This document shows, in pieces, positions 1 through 5,817 of a stretch of 9,016 bases of DNA. The notes beneath the pieces were generated by a model, which worked only from the letters and a program-made list of their open reading frames with translations, ran no database searches and was not told where the DNA came from. Location: positions 1 to 9,016 of the forward strand of contig JAEZCJ010000057.1 of the NCBI GenBank assembly GCA_023433615.1, given 5' to 3'. The stretch's first letter is position 1; each line of letters opens with the position of its first letter. The translations under genes were made by a program, and so were the position numbers. The DNA is from Bacillota bacterium (GTDB lineage: Bacteria > Bacillota > Bacilli > Paenibacillales > Paenibacillaceae).

Positions 1-555
1 CGCGGCTTCGATTCGTTCTCCGCGCTCGTCGTCCGCGGCGACTTCGACCGGCTGCTCGTCAGGCCGCGCGGCACGGTCGTGCAGGTACTCGGCTCCGCGT
101 TCGAATTCACTCGCATCGGCCGGCTCCTGCAGAGCGTGCTGGTGCTCGGCTGGTCGCTCTACCATCTGCCGATCGATTGGACATCGCTTCGCGTGCTCAC
201 CCTCGTCCTCATGATCGCGAGCGGCGTCGTTATTTTTGCAGGCATCTTCATTCTGGCGGCGACGCTTTCCTTCTGGACGATTCAGGGGCTAGAGGTGGCC
301 AACATCTTCACGGACGGCGGACGCGAGATGGCCCAATACCCGCTGAATATATACCACAAGGCCGTGACGCGATTCTTCACCTTCGTCATCCCGTTCGGCT
401 GCGTCAACTACTTGCCGTTGCTGTACCTGGTCGGCAGGGCCGACGGCCATGAGCTCCTGTACGCGCTGGCGCCGCTGGCCGGCTTCCTGTTCCTGCTGCC
501 CTGCCTCGTCGTCTGGCACTTCGGCGTCCGGCATTATCGGTCGACAGGCTCCTGA
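1..555 (+). CDS. ABC-2 type transporter permease, 3' part (5' end outside window)
   Basis: The frame is open from base 1 to the TGA at 553-555, giving 184 visible residues; the true start lies upstream of the window. The visible part is strongly hydrophobic, with membrane segments at about residues 42-58, 63-92, 123-144 and 152-174. The N-terminal stretch GDFDRLLVRP and the later YPLNIY...FFTFVIPFGCVNYLP pattern resemble the permease family COG3694 (ABC-2 family, DUF990), whose members usually pair with a second permease and an ATPase encoded just upstream. That suggests the last gene of an export operon, but no partner is visible. The substrate cannot be told from the sequence. The TGA is followed by the repeat-bearing gap and I see no convincing terminator directly after it. 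A GTG at 79 could be mistaken for a start, but the family-like sequence extends upstream of it. Confidence 0.82.
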   Translation, partial: RGFDSFSALVVRGDFDRLLVRPRGTVVQVLGSAFEFTRIGRLLQSVLVLGWSLYHLPIDWTSLRVLTLVLMIASGVVIFAGIFILAATLSFWTIQGLEVANIFTDGGREMAQYPLNIYHKAVTRFFTFVIPFGCVNYLPLLYLVGRADGHELLYALAPLAGFLFLLPCLVVWHFGVRHYRSTGS

Positions 556-752
556 CTTCCCCGACTTAGGTCTAGTGAAAGCGTTGCCCCATGGGATGAG
601 GACAGCGTCTTCCACCATATGGTATGCTGATTGCAATGATAGAGGAAGTTCAAAAAGCCCACTTGTGATCGCGAAGTGTCCCTTTGCGGCATTTCCGGCA
701 TCGAATCTTGAACGATAGCGAAAGTTCCGGTGCTCACGTAGGTACTGCCTAC

Positions 753-803
753 AGCATATGCTTACGATACTGCGTTTCCTTCAGAAACGCTGGAGCTCCT
801 CAC
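753..803 (+). repeat. 51-bp hairpin repeat unit A
   Basis: First of two related units inside the element, 38 of 51 positions identical to unit B at 825-875 with no gaps. It starts with the palindrome AGCATATGCT and carries the stem GCGTTTC (772-778) / GAAACGC (784-790) with loop CTTCA. Confidence 0.7.
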
Positions 804-824
804 TTTCTACCATCGTCCAACCTA

Positions 825-875
825 AGCGTATGCTTCCGATGCTGTGTTTCCTAAGGAAACACTTGAGGCACTGAC
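825..875 (+). repeat. 51-bp hairpin repeat unit B
   Basis: Second copy. Its stem is GTGTTTC (844-850) / GAAACAC (856-862), extendable by one C-G pair to leave a TAA loop. Against unit A, a C-G pair has become T-A at the same stem position, so pairing is kept although both bases changed. Confidence 0.7.
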
Positions 876-926
876 AACCGGTCTTTTTGAACCACTCATT
901 TACGAATCGAAGGAGAGAATGCCATT

Positions 927-1430
927 ATGAAACCACGGGCGATCGCAGGCGCGGTGCTGGTCCTGCTAGGCGCTTACATGTTCTTGAATCGGGGAGAGAC
1001 GCTCGGCGTCGGAACGATCTTCGCGACGTTCTGGCCGACGCTGTTCGTTCTCCCGCTGGGCTTGTTCTTCCATTGGCTGTATTTTGCCGTATTGAACCGG
1101 AAGGGAGTAGGCGTCCTCGTACCCGGCGGCATCCTGACCACTGTCGGCCTCGTATGCCAGACGGCCACCCTGCTGGACGGCTGGCAGTTCATGTGGCCGG
1201 GCTTCATCCTCGCGCCTGCGGTCGGCCTGTTCGAGCTCTATTGGTTCGGCAGCAGGAACAAGTTCCTGCTCATCCCGATCAATATTCTGACGGTCGTCTC
1301 GCTTGTCTTCTTCGCGGTATTCTCGATCGGCACGTTCCTTAGCAAAATCTCGCACTCGCAGCCGATTCTTGCGATTATCGTCTGTTTAGTCGGCGCCTTC
1401 CTGCTCCTTAGGCGGAAGAGAGAATTTTAA
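927..1430 (+). CDS. Hypothetical polytopic membrane protein, 167 aa
   Basis: I do not recognise a named family. The ATG at 927 is preceded by AAGGAGAG (910-917) at 9 nt spacing, which decides the start. The protein is almost entirely hydrophobic, with about six membrane segments near residues 5-20, 32-55, 61-80, 90-108, 113-137 and 145-161, and a basic tail (RRKREF) that should face the cytoplasm. It appears internally duplicated: the W-P-x5-P pattern at W36/P37/P43 recurs at W90/P91/P97, each followed by an aromatic-rich stretch. Bundles with W-P motifs occur in LiaF/LiaI-like and DUF5668-like envelope-stress membrane proteins, but the resemblance is too loose to name it. It stands alone between the repeat element and a hairpin at 1457-1497, so it is probably transcribed by itself. 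Confidence 0.82.
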   Translation: MKPRAIAGAVLVLLGAYMFLNRGETLGVGTIFATFWPTLFVLPLGLFFHWLYFAVLNRKGVGVLVPGGILTTVGLVCQTATLLDGWQFMWPGFILAPAVGLFELYWFGSRNKFLLIPINILTVVSLVFFAVFSIGTFLSKISHSQPILAIIVCLVGAFLLLRRKREF

Positions 1431-1456
1431 TCCGATTAAAGATTCACGACGCGAAT

Positions 1457-1497
1457 AAGACCTTCCGCGCACGGTTCGCCGCGCGTGCGAAGGTCTT
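1457..1497 (+). terminator. Strong hairpin after the membrane protein gene, likely terminator
   Basis: AAGACCTTC (1457-1465) pairs perfectly with GAAGGTCTT (1489-1497), and GCACG/CGTGC pairs inside it with a small bulge. The stem starts 27 nt after the TAA at 1430. The downstream tract is short (TTTGTGCC), so termination may be imperfect. Confidence 0.6.
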
Positions 1498-1558
1498 TGT
1501 GCCAGTACGGCGCCAGATTGAATATCAATTACAGACACAAACCGATCGATCTGATCCA

Positions 1559-1587
1559 TTGTTCCGTCGGCCATCTTCCCCTATGCT
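1559..1587 (+). promoter_or_regulatory. Candidate sigma-A promoter for the dioxygenase gene
   Basis: TTGTTC (1559-1564), 17-bp spacer, TATGCT (1582-1587): 3 of 6 and 4 of 6 matches to the -35 and -10 consensus with ideal spacing. Transcription would start near 1594, leaving a leader of about 44 nt. Upstream, ATTGA-ATA-TCAAT (1517-1529) is a small inverted repeat that could be an activator site. Confidence 0.35.
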
Positions 1588-1637
1588 GAGACTAAGCGGG
1601 AAACCTCCCGAATCCCATCGACGTTAGGAGAATGAAG

Positions 1638-2396
1638 ATGTCCATGACCGATAAGACAGAGCGCCTCGCCCCTCTAACTGCCGAGCAGCGGCAATTCTAC
1701 GCCGATAACGGGTATCTCGTGCTTCGCCGCGGCGTAAGCGATGATCTGATTGATGCTTATAACGCGCATATTCGGACGATTCGCGCCTCGGACAACATGC
1801 CGGAATGGGCGCTCCCGCGCAAGGGCCGCGAGATCGTCGACGACAAGGACCGCTTCTCGGTCCGGCTGTTCAACCCGCATCTCCACGACGGCTTCTCGCT
1901 GCAGATGATGAAGCTCCCGATCGTGCGCGGCGCATTGGCGCAGTTGCTGGGCGACGAAGCGGCAGGCGTGCAGAGCATGTATTTCTATAAGGAGCCCGGA
2001 ACGCCGGGCCAAGCCGCGCATCAAGACTACTACTATATTCTGAACGAGCCGAATTCGCTTACGGCTGCATGGGTCGCCATGGAGTATACGAACGAAGAGA
2101 ACGGCTGCCTGTACGTGATTCCGGGCTCGCACAAGATCGGCATCCTGCCCCACGGCCGGGTCAAGAACCTCGAGGAGCACGAGGCATGGACCGATGAGGT
2201 CGAGGGCGTGGATCTCAGCAAGGAGATTCCGGTCGTGCTCGACAAGGGCGATATCCTGTTCTTCGACAGTCTGCTGATCCATTCTTCGACGCGGAACCGC
2301 TCGACCCGCTGGCGCCGCTCCTATGTCTGCCACTACATCCGGCACGATTCCACGATCGAGCGGGAGGATCTGAAGAAGAAGATCGCGCTGGACTAA
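1638..2396 (+). CDS. Phytanoyl-CoA dioxygenase (PhyH) family oxygenase, 252 aa
   Basis: Members of this family are Fe(II)- and 2-oxoglutarate-dependent oxygenases that hydroxylate small molecules in the cytoplasm, with succinate and CO2 as co-products. The metal-binding HxD motif is H128-Q-D130 and the distal histidine is H215, in the stretch FFDSLLIHSST. Basic residues R224-R227 include the likely 2-oxoglutarate anchor. NGCLYVIPGSHK (about 156-166) is a typical PhyH stretch and the length is normal. Start choice: AGGAG at 1626-1630 lies only 1 nt before the ATG at 1632 but 7 nt before the ATG at 1638, so 1638 is preferred over the longer reading. The substrate is unknown. The metal-site region GQAAHQDYYY does not fit the ectoine hydroxylase (EctD) signature, so it should not be called ectD despite the osmoprotectant transporter next door. 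It is convergent with opuAC and so not in that operon. Confidence 0.88.
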   Translation: MSMTDKTERLAPLTAEQRQFYADNGYLVLRRGVSDDLIDAYNAHIRTIRASDNMPEWALPRKGREIVDDKDRFSVRLFNPHLHDGFSLQMMKLPIVRGALAQLLGDEAAGVQSMYFYKEPGTPGQAAHQDYYYILNEPNSLTAAWVAMEYTNEENGCLYVIPGSHKIGILPHGRVKNLEEHEAWTDEVEGVDLSKEIPVVLDKGDILFFDSLLIHSSTRNRSTRWRRSYVCHYIRHDSTIEREDLKKKIALD

Positions 2397-2444
2397 AGGA
2401 AGAGCGGTAACAGCGACCTGAGGCGAGTAACCGCGGTCCATCAC

Positions 2445-2529
2445 GCAGGTCGTGCGATCAATGACGAGCTCTACCGGGATCACGGCGATGGATAACCGAG
2501 CGAATGGACTCCTCGAAGTCACAGTAGCC
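2445..2529 (-). pseudogene. Possible decayed remnant of a LacI-family regulator C terminus
   Basis: On the minus strand, 2529-2503 reads GYCDFEESI, like the GYDDFEES stretch seen in LacI-type effector domains. In another frame, 2483-2445 reads VIPVELVIDRTTC, like the usual LacI C-terminal ending (VPVELVIRxST/C). In an intact protein about 45-50 residues would lie between them; here only 19 nt remain and the frame changes. No start, helix-turn-helix or proper stop is present. The similarity is short and judged by eye, so this could be coincidence. Confidence 0.25.
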
Positions 2530-2534
2530 CCACA

Positions 2535-2584
2535 AATAAAGGAATGGCCGCATCTCCATTGCCGAGATGCACCATTCCTTTATT
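2535..2584. terminator. Bidirectional terminator between the dioxygenase gene and opuAC
   Basis: AATAAAGGAATGG (2535-2547) pairs perfectly with CCATTCCTTTATT (2572-2584). Inside, GCATCTC (2550-2556) pairs with GAGATGC (2564-2570) around a 7-nt loop. The A/T-rich outer arms give a U-rich 3' end on both strands. It lies 11 bp beyond the opuAC stop, between two convergent genes. Confidence 0.88.
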
Positions 2585-2595
2585 GCTTCTATAGC

Positions 2596-3456
2596 CTATT
2601 CAAGCCAAGCGTCGACCTTGTCGCCGTTGTTCTCGACCCATGACTTAGCGGCATCCTCCGGCGACTTCCCTTCCAGGATCTCGACCATGACGGCTGCCAT
2701 GTCATCCGCTGTCCAATTGAACTTGTCCAGGAATGCATAAGCGTCCTTCATGTCCCCTTCCAAGCCCTTACGGACTATCGTGTGGATCTGCTCGTCGCCG
2801 CCGTAGACGCCCTTCGGATCCTCCAGGTACTTCAGATCCATCTTCGCGAACATCCAGTGCGGCGTCCAACCCGTCACGACGATCGGCTGCTGCTCCGCAT
2901 AGGCATTCTGCAGCTCCTGCGCCATTGCCGCAGACGAGCTCTCGAGCAGCGTAATGTTGTCTAGACCATATTCGGCTACAGCCTTCTCCGACGCCATCAT
3001 AATGCCTGCGCCCGGCTCGATGCCGACAATGCGATCTTGCAGCGATGCCGATACGTCAGCATTCTTCAGGTCCTCAATCGACGTAATATCCATATACGCC
3101 GGGACCGTGAGGCCGATCTTCGTGCCGTCCAGGTTCGGCCCCAGATCGACGACATTCGCTGCGTATTCTTCCAGGTAAGAAGCATGCGTGCCCGGCAGCC
3201 ATGCGGCTACCATCGCGTCCGCGCTTCCGTCGGCAATGCCGGCCCACATCGGACCTGCATCGACCTGCACCATCTCGACCTTATAATCGAGCTTCGTCTC
3301 AAGCACGTGCTTCACGACATTCGTGCTGGCGATCTCGGAATCCCATGCAACATAAGCAAGCTTGATCTCTTTCTTCTCTTCGGCCTTCGAGCACGCGCCC
3401 AGCACAGACACGAGCAAGACAGCCGCCAGCAACAGACCCCATTTTTTCATTCTCAT
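2596..3456 (-). CDS. opuAC: Glycine betaine ABC transporter substrate-binding lipoprotein OpuAC
   Basis: This is the extracellular, membrane-anchored binding protein that delivers glycine betaine or a related betaine to the OpuAA/OpuAB transporter. The N terminus is a lipoprotein signal: basic MRMKK, a hydrophobic core, and lipobox LGAC with the lipidated cysteine at C22. Family landmarks are YVAWDSEIASTNVV (35-48), GPMW (68-71), AAWLPGTHASY (84-94) and VVTGWTPHWMFAKMDLKYLEDP, starting near residue 193. W38, W71, W86, W197 and W201 are candidates for the aromatic cage around the quaternary ammonium group; which ones contact ligand is inferred. The start ATG at 3456 is served by AAGGGAG (3475-3469), whose first bases belong to the TAA stop of opuAB, suggesting coupled translation. 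At 286 residues it is full length. Unlike Lactococcus OpuA, it is not fused to the permease. It is the last gene of the operon, before a strong terminator. Confidence 0.95.
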   Translation of the reverse strand: MRMKKWGLLLAAVLLVSVLGACSKAEEKKEIKLAYVAWDSEIASTNVVKHVLETKLDYKVEMVQVDAGPMWAGIADGSADAMVAAWLPGTHASYLEEYAANVVDLGPNLDGTKIGLTVPAYMDITSIEDLKNADVSASLQDRIVGIEPGAGIMMASEKAVAEYGLDNITLLESSSAAMAQELQNAYAEQQPIVVTGWTPHWMFAKMDLKYLEDPKGVYGGDEQIHTIVRKGLEGDMKDAYAFLDKFNWTADDMAAVMVEILEGKSPEDAAKSWVENNGDKVDAWLE

Positions 3457-3473
3457 CGAACTACAACACTCCC

Positions 3474-4310
3474 TTATTTATTTTTCTTGAACGCATTTTG
3501 CGTCAAGCGATCAAGCAGAATAGCCATAATGACGATCGCGATGCCCGCCTCGAAGCCGACGCCGGTCTTGACTTGCGTGACGGCACGGTACACGAGCGCC
3601 CCGACGCCCTGCGCCCCGATCATGGAGGCGAAGACGACCATCGACAGCGACAGCATGATCGTCTGGTTGATGCCGGCCATGATCGTCGGCATCGCCATCG
3701 GCAGTTGCAGCTTCACGAGCTTCTGCATCGGCGTCGAGCCGAATGCATCGGCTGCCTCGACCAGTTCTTCCGGCACTTGGCGGATACCGAGATTCGTCAA
3801 GCGAATCGTCGGCGGCACCGCGAAGATAATCGACGCGATAATGCCCGGCACCACGCCCAGGCGGAAAAAGGATACGGCAGGCAGCAGGTAGACGAAAGCC
3901 GGCATCGTCTGCATGAAATCCAGCACCGGCGTGACCACGTTCCGAAGGAGCGTGCTTCGAGCGCTTGCGATTCCCAGCGGAACGCCGATCAGAATCGACA
4001 AGATCGAGGCCGTCAGCACTAGTGCCAGCGTCTGCATCGACTGCTCCCACAACCCAAGATTCTCGATCAGATAGAGCCCGATCAGCGCGAACAAGCCGAT
4101 CTTCCACTTCGCTGCATACCAGGTCAATGCGGTTAAGATCACGATCATTAGGAGCGCAGGGACAGCGGTCAGCCCCGTCTCGAGACTCTCGACCATGAAG
4201 CCGATCACCGCGCGGACGGCATCGAACAACGGCTTGAAATTCGCCGTCAGCCAATCCTCCAGCCATTCGACGCCCTCGCCGAGCGGCAGCTTCGGTATGC
4301 CCATCATCAT
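3474..4310 (-). CDS. opuAB: Glycine betaine ABC transporter permease OpuAB
   Basis: The membrane-spanning subunit forms the translocation channel of the OpuA importer. It is a binding-protein-dependent permease of 278 residues, close to the usual OpuAB length, with an amphipathic N-terminal region (about 12-45) and membrane segments near 50-66, 70-85, 94-115, 134-150, 153-170, 212-235 and 254-268. The EAA loop that contacts the ATPase is clear: E185-A-A, G191 and L203-P204 in EAADAFG...LQLP. The ATG at 4310 overlaps the opuAA TGA in an ATGA junction (4310-4307). AGGTGA (4322-4317) lies 6 nt upstream and supports this start, though two further ATG codons follow immediately (MMMG). The overlap points to coupled synthesis of the ATPase and permease. 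Confidence 0.95.
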   Translation of the reverse strand: MMMGIPKLPLGEGVEWLEDWLTANFKPLFDAVRAVIGFMVESLETGLTAVPALLMIVILTALTWYAAKWKIGLFALIGLYLIENLGLWEQSMQTLALVLTASILSILIGVPLGIASARSTLLRNVVTPVLDFMQTMPAFVYLLPAVSFFRLGVVPGIIASIIFAVPPTIRLTNLGIRQVPEELVEAADAFGSTPMQKLVKLQLPMAMPTIMAGINQTIMLSLSMVVFASMIGAQGVGALVYRAVTQVKTGVGFEAGIAIVIMAILLDRLTQNAFKKNK

Positions 4311-5512
4311 CCGGCTTCACCTGCCCCTGCGTTCGGATCGGCATTGCCTGCCAGCGCCGCCAGCACAGCACCCTTGATCACGATGCCTCGAAGCCGTTCA
4401 TTCTCGTCGACCACGGCAACCGGAAGCCGCGTCTCCGCCATCAGCTCGAACAGCTCATAGAGCAGCGTGTCCGGCGCGACGCGCGGCAGCTCGCGCTGCA
4501 TGACCGCTTCAAGCGGCTTGTTCTCCTTGATCGCGGAAGCAGCGTCCTCGGCCGTCACGACGCCGAGCAGCTTCACGCTTCTATCCGTTACATAGAGACT
4601 GGACACGCCGCGATCACGCATCAGCTGAAGCGCTACGCGCGGACCGCGCTCCGGATAGATCGTCTCCGGCTTGCGCATGACATGGGAGGCCGTCAGCACC
4701 TTCGATAGGTCGACGTCCTCGACGAAGCGCTCCACGTACGGGTTAGCCGGCTTCATCAGAATCTCTTCCGGCGTGCCGATCTGCACGATCACGCCGTCCT
4801 TCATCAATGCGATGCGGTCGCCGATGCGCAGCGCTTCATCTAAGTCATGCGTGATGAAGACGATCGTCTTCTTCATCCGGGCTTGCAGTTCCAAGAGCTC
4901 GTCCTGCATGTCTTTGCGGATCAGCGGATCGAGCGCGCTGAACGCCTCGTCCATCAGCAGGATATCGGGATCGTTCGCGAGCCCCCTGGCCAAGCCGACG
5001 CGCTGCTGCATCCCGCCGCTTAATTGATCCGGCCGGCTATGCTCCCAGCCTTCCAGCCCGACGAGATTGAGCGATTCCATCGCTAGCGCCTCGCGCTTCT
5101 TCTTCTCGATCCCTTGTACTTCTAGTCCGTACGCCGCATTCTGCAGCACGGTGCGGTGCGGGAAGAGCGCGAACTTCTGGAACACCATCCCGATATTTTT
5201 CCGCCTGAAGGTCCTAAGCTGCTCGGCATTCATCTTCATCACGTCCGTCCCTTGGAACAGCAACTGCCCGGCGGTCGGCTCAATCAGCCGGTTCAAGAGC
5301 CGAACAAGCGTCGACTTGCCGCTGCCGGATAACCCCATGATGACGAAGATCTCGCCCTCTTCGATCGCAAACTCCGCTTGATTGACCCCGACGGTCAGCT
5401 TTGTTTCCTTATGAATCTTCTCCTTCGACCATCCTTTGCCGAGCAGAGGCAAGGCCTTGGCCGGATCATGACCGAATATTTTCGTAAGCTTCTTCGCTTC
5501 GATGATCGGCAT
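4307..5512 (-). CDS. opuAA: Glycine betaine ABC transporter ATPase OpuAA with CBS domains
   Basis: The cytoplasmic ATPase of the OpuA importer, 401 residues. Visible motifs: Walker A GLSGSGKST (60-68), Q-loop Q112, signature LSGGMQQ (164-170), Walker B ILLMDEA (184-190), D-loop SALD (192-195) and switch H222. After the ATPase domain, about residues 275-390 form a pair of CBS domains (SSLYVTDRSVKLLGVVT, then LPVAVVDENERLRGIVI). In characterised OpuA systems the CBS region gates transport by ionic strength, and c-di-AMP binding there has been shown in Lactococcus; applying that here is inference. It is the first gene of the operon. The ATG at 5512 is preceded by an AGAGGGGG-type ribosome binding site (core GGGGG, 5527-5523) at about 10 nt. 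The tail ADPNAGAGEAG is low complexity and probably disordered. Confidence 0.95.
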   Translation of the reverse strand: MPIIEAKKLTKIFGHDPAKALPLLGKGWSKEKIHKETKLTVGVNQAEFAIEEGEIFVIMGLSGSGKSTLVRLLNRLIEPTAGQLLFQGTDVMKMNAEQLRTFRRKNIGMVFQKFALFPHRTVLQNAAYGLEVQGIEKKKREALAMESLNLVGLEGWEHSRPDQLSGGMQQRVGLARGLANDPDILLMDEAFSALDPLIRKDMQDELLELQARMKKTIVFITHDLDEALRIGDRIALMKDGVIVQIGTPEEILMKPANPYVERFVEDVDLSKVLTASHVMRKPETIYPERGPRVALQLMRDRGVSSLYVTDRSVKLLGVVTAEDAASAIKENKPLEAVMQRELPRVAPDTLLYELFELMAETRLPVAVVDENERLRGIVIKGAVLAALAGNADPNAGAGEAG

Positions 5513-5611
5513 ATCACTGCTTCCCCCTCTTCTCTAGTGGGCCTTAAGACGCACTTGATTCGCTTACCATAGTCTAACGGGAGCTTCTTCCATGGGTCAA
5601 AGCTTATATCC

Positions 5612-5638
5612 GTTCGTAATTTACGTACAGTTTAAACT
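5612..5638. promoter_or_regulatory. Two abutting palindromes, candidate operator
   Basis: GTTCGTAATTTACGTAC (5612-5628) is a 17-bp palindrome around T5620 with 7 of 8 pairs matching. It is directly followed by the perfect 10-bp palindrome AGTTTAAACT (5629-5638). Both lie just upstream of the best minus-strand -10 candidate for opuA (5608-5603), where a dimeric MarR-like protein such as GbsR could block polymerase. That GbsR binds here is inference. Confidence 0.45.
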
Positions 5639-5697
5639 TTACAAACATATCATTCCGAATAATCCGTCTAACTCCCGTTTCCTCCCCGATCGGAATC

Positions 5698-5727
5698 TTT
5701 ACAATCCTTCACAGCTATGCATACAAT
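5698..5727 (+). promoter_or_regulatory. Candidate sigma-A promoter of gbsR
   Basis: TTTACA (5698-5703) is a good -35 and TACAAT (5722-5727) a good -10, with an 18-bp spacer. Transcription would begin near 5734, giving a leader of about 84 nt before the ATG at 5818. Confidence 0.55.
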
Positions 5728-5738
5728 ACATAGAGAAC

Positions 5739-5756
5739 GCATGGCTTGGCCCATGC
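5739..5756. promoter_or_regulatory. Inverted repeat just after the gbsR promoter, candidate operator
   Basis: GCATGG (5739-5744) and CCATGC (5751-5756) form a perfect 6-bp inverted repeat with a 6-bp spacer, about 5-22 bp past the predicted gbsR transcription start. A regulator bound here would act as a roadblock, fitting autoregulation, but the sequence does not say which protein binds. Confidence 0.35.
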
Positions 5757-5817
5757 ATTCCGAATACACGGTAGTCCTTACGGCCTCCCGAACAGAAGCC
5801 ACAAGCAGGAGGTAGCT

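Larger units (their letters stand above)
648..892. repeat. Structured intergenic repeat with terminal inverted repeats
   Basis: This fills most of the gene-free stretch 556-926. The left end GTTCAAAAAGCCC (648-660) and right end GGTCTTTTTGAAC (880-892) are inverted repeats matching at 12 of 13 positions. Between them are a weak CACTT/AAGTG pair near 659-677, a hairpin GTAGG-TACTG-CCTAC (738-752) that can be lengthened by TGCT/AGCA, and two related 51-bp units each with a 7-8 bp hairpin. The interior looks less GC-rich than the flanking genes and has no convincing ORF. From memory, elements with GTTCAAAAAG ends are common between genes in Paenibacillus, but I cannot confirm copy number here. 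It could be a non-autonomous mobile element (MITE-like) or a transcribed structured RNA. The right end is only 34 bp from the next start codon, so that gene's promoter may lie inside the element. The rest of the gap (556-647) shows only an ACCATATGGT palindrome at 614-623. Confidence 0.7.
5513..5817. promoter_or_regulatory. Divergent control region between opuAA and gbsR
   Basis: These 305 bp have no convincing ORF and are clearly more A/T-rich than the genes on either side, especially 5600-5735. They must hold both the opuA (minus) and gbsR (plus) promoters. For opuA the best -10 is TATAAG (5608-5603, minus), but the -35 at normal spacing is poor, so an activator-dependent promoter or a different start is possible. 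The clearer individual sites are listed separately. Confidence 0.6.

Noticed and set aside
753..875. CRISPR-like array
   Set aside because: There are only two units, 74% identical, and they contain hairpins with a 21-bp gap; there are no cas genes and no further repeats.
1638..2396. Ectoine hydroxylase (ectD) call
   Set aside because: The metal-site region does not carry the EctD signature and no ectABC genes are present; only the broader PhyH family is supported.
1674..2522. Long minus-strand ORF of 282 codons opposite the dioxygenase gene
   Set aside because: It is an antisense shadow of a GC-rich gene: the plus strand has a clear family, catalytic residues and ribosome binding site, while the minus reading has none.
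3037..3891. Plus-strand ORF of 284 codons across opuAC and opuAB
   Set aside because: It is antisense to two well-identified genes, has no ribosome binding site and no recognisable domain.
3511..4371. Second minus-strand ORF of 286 codons overlapping opuAB in another frame
   Set aside because: It overlaps the unmistakable OpuAB permease; the alternative reading is rich in R, D and G without any domain and is a frame shadow.
5606..5637. Sigma-B-like promoter for opuA on the minus strand (GTTTAA at 5637-5632 and GGATAT at 5611-5606)
   Set aside because: The boxes look right for general stress control, but the 20-bp spacing is too long for sigma-B promoters (about 12-15), and GTTTAA is simply part of the AGTTTAAACT palindrome.
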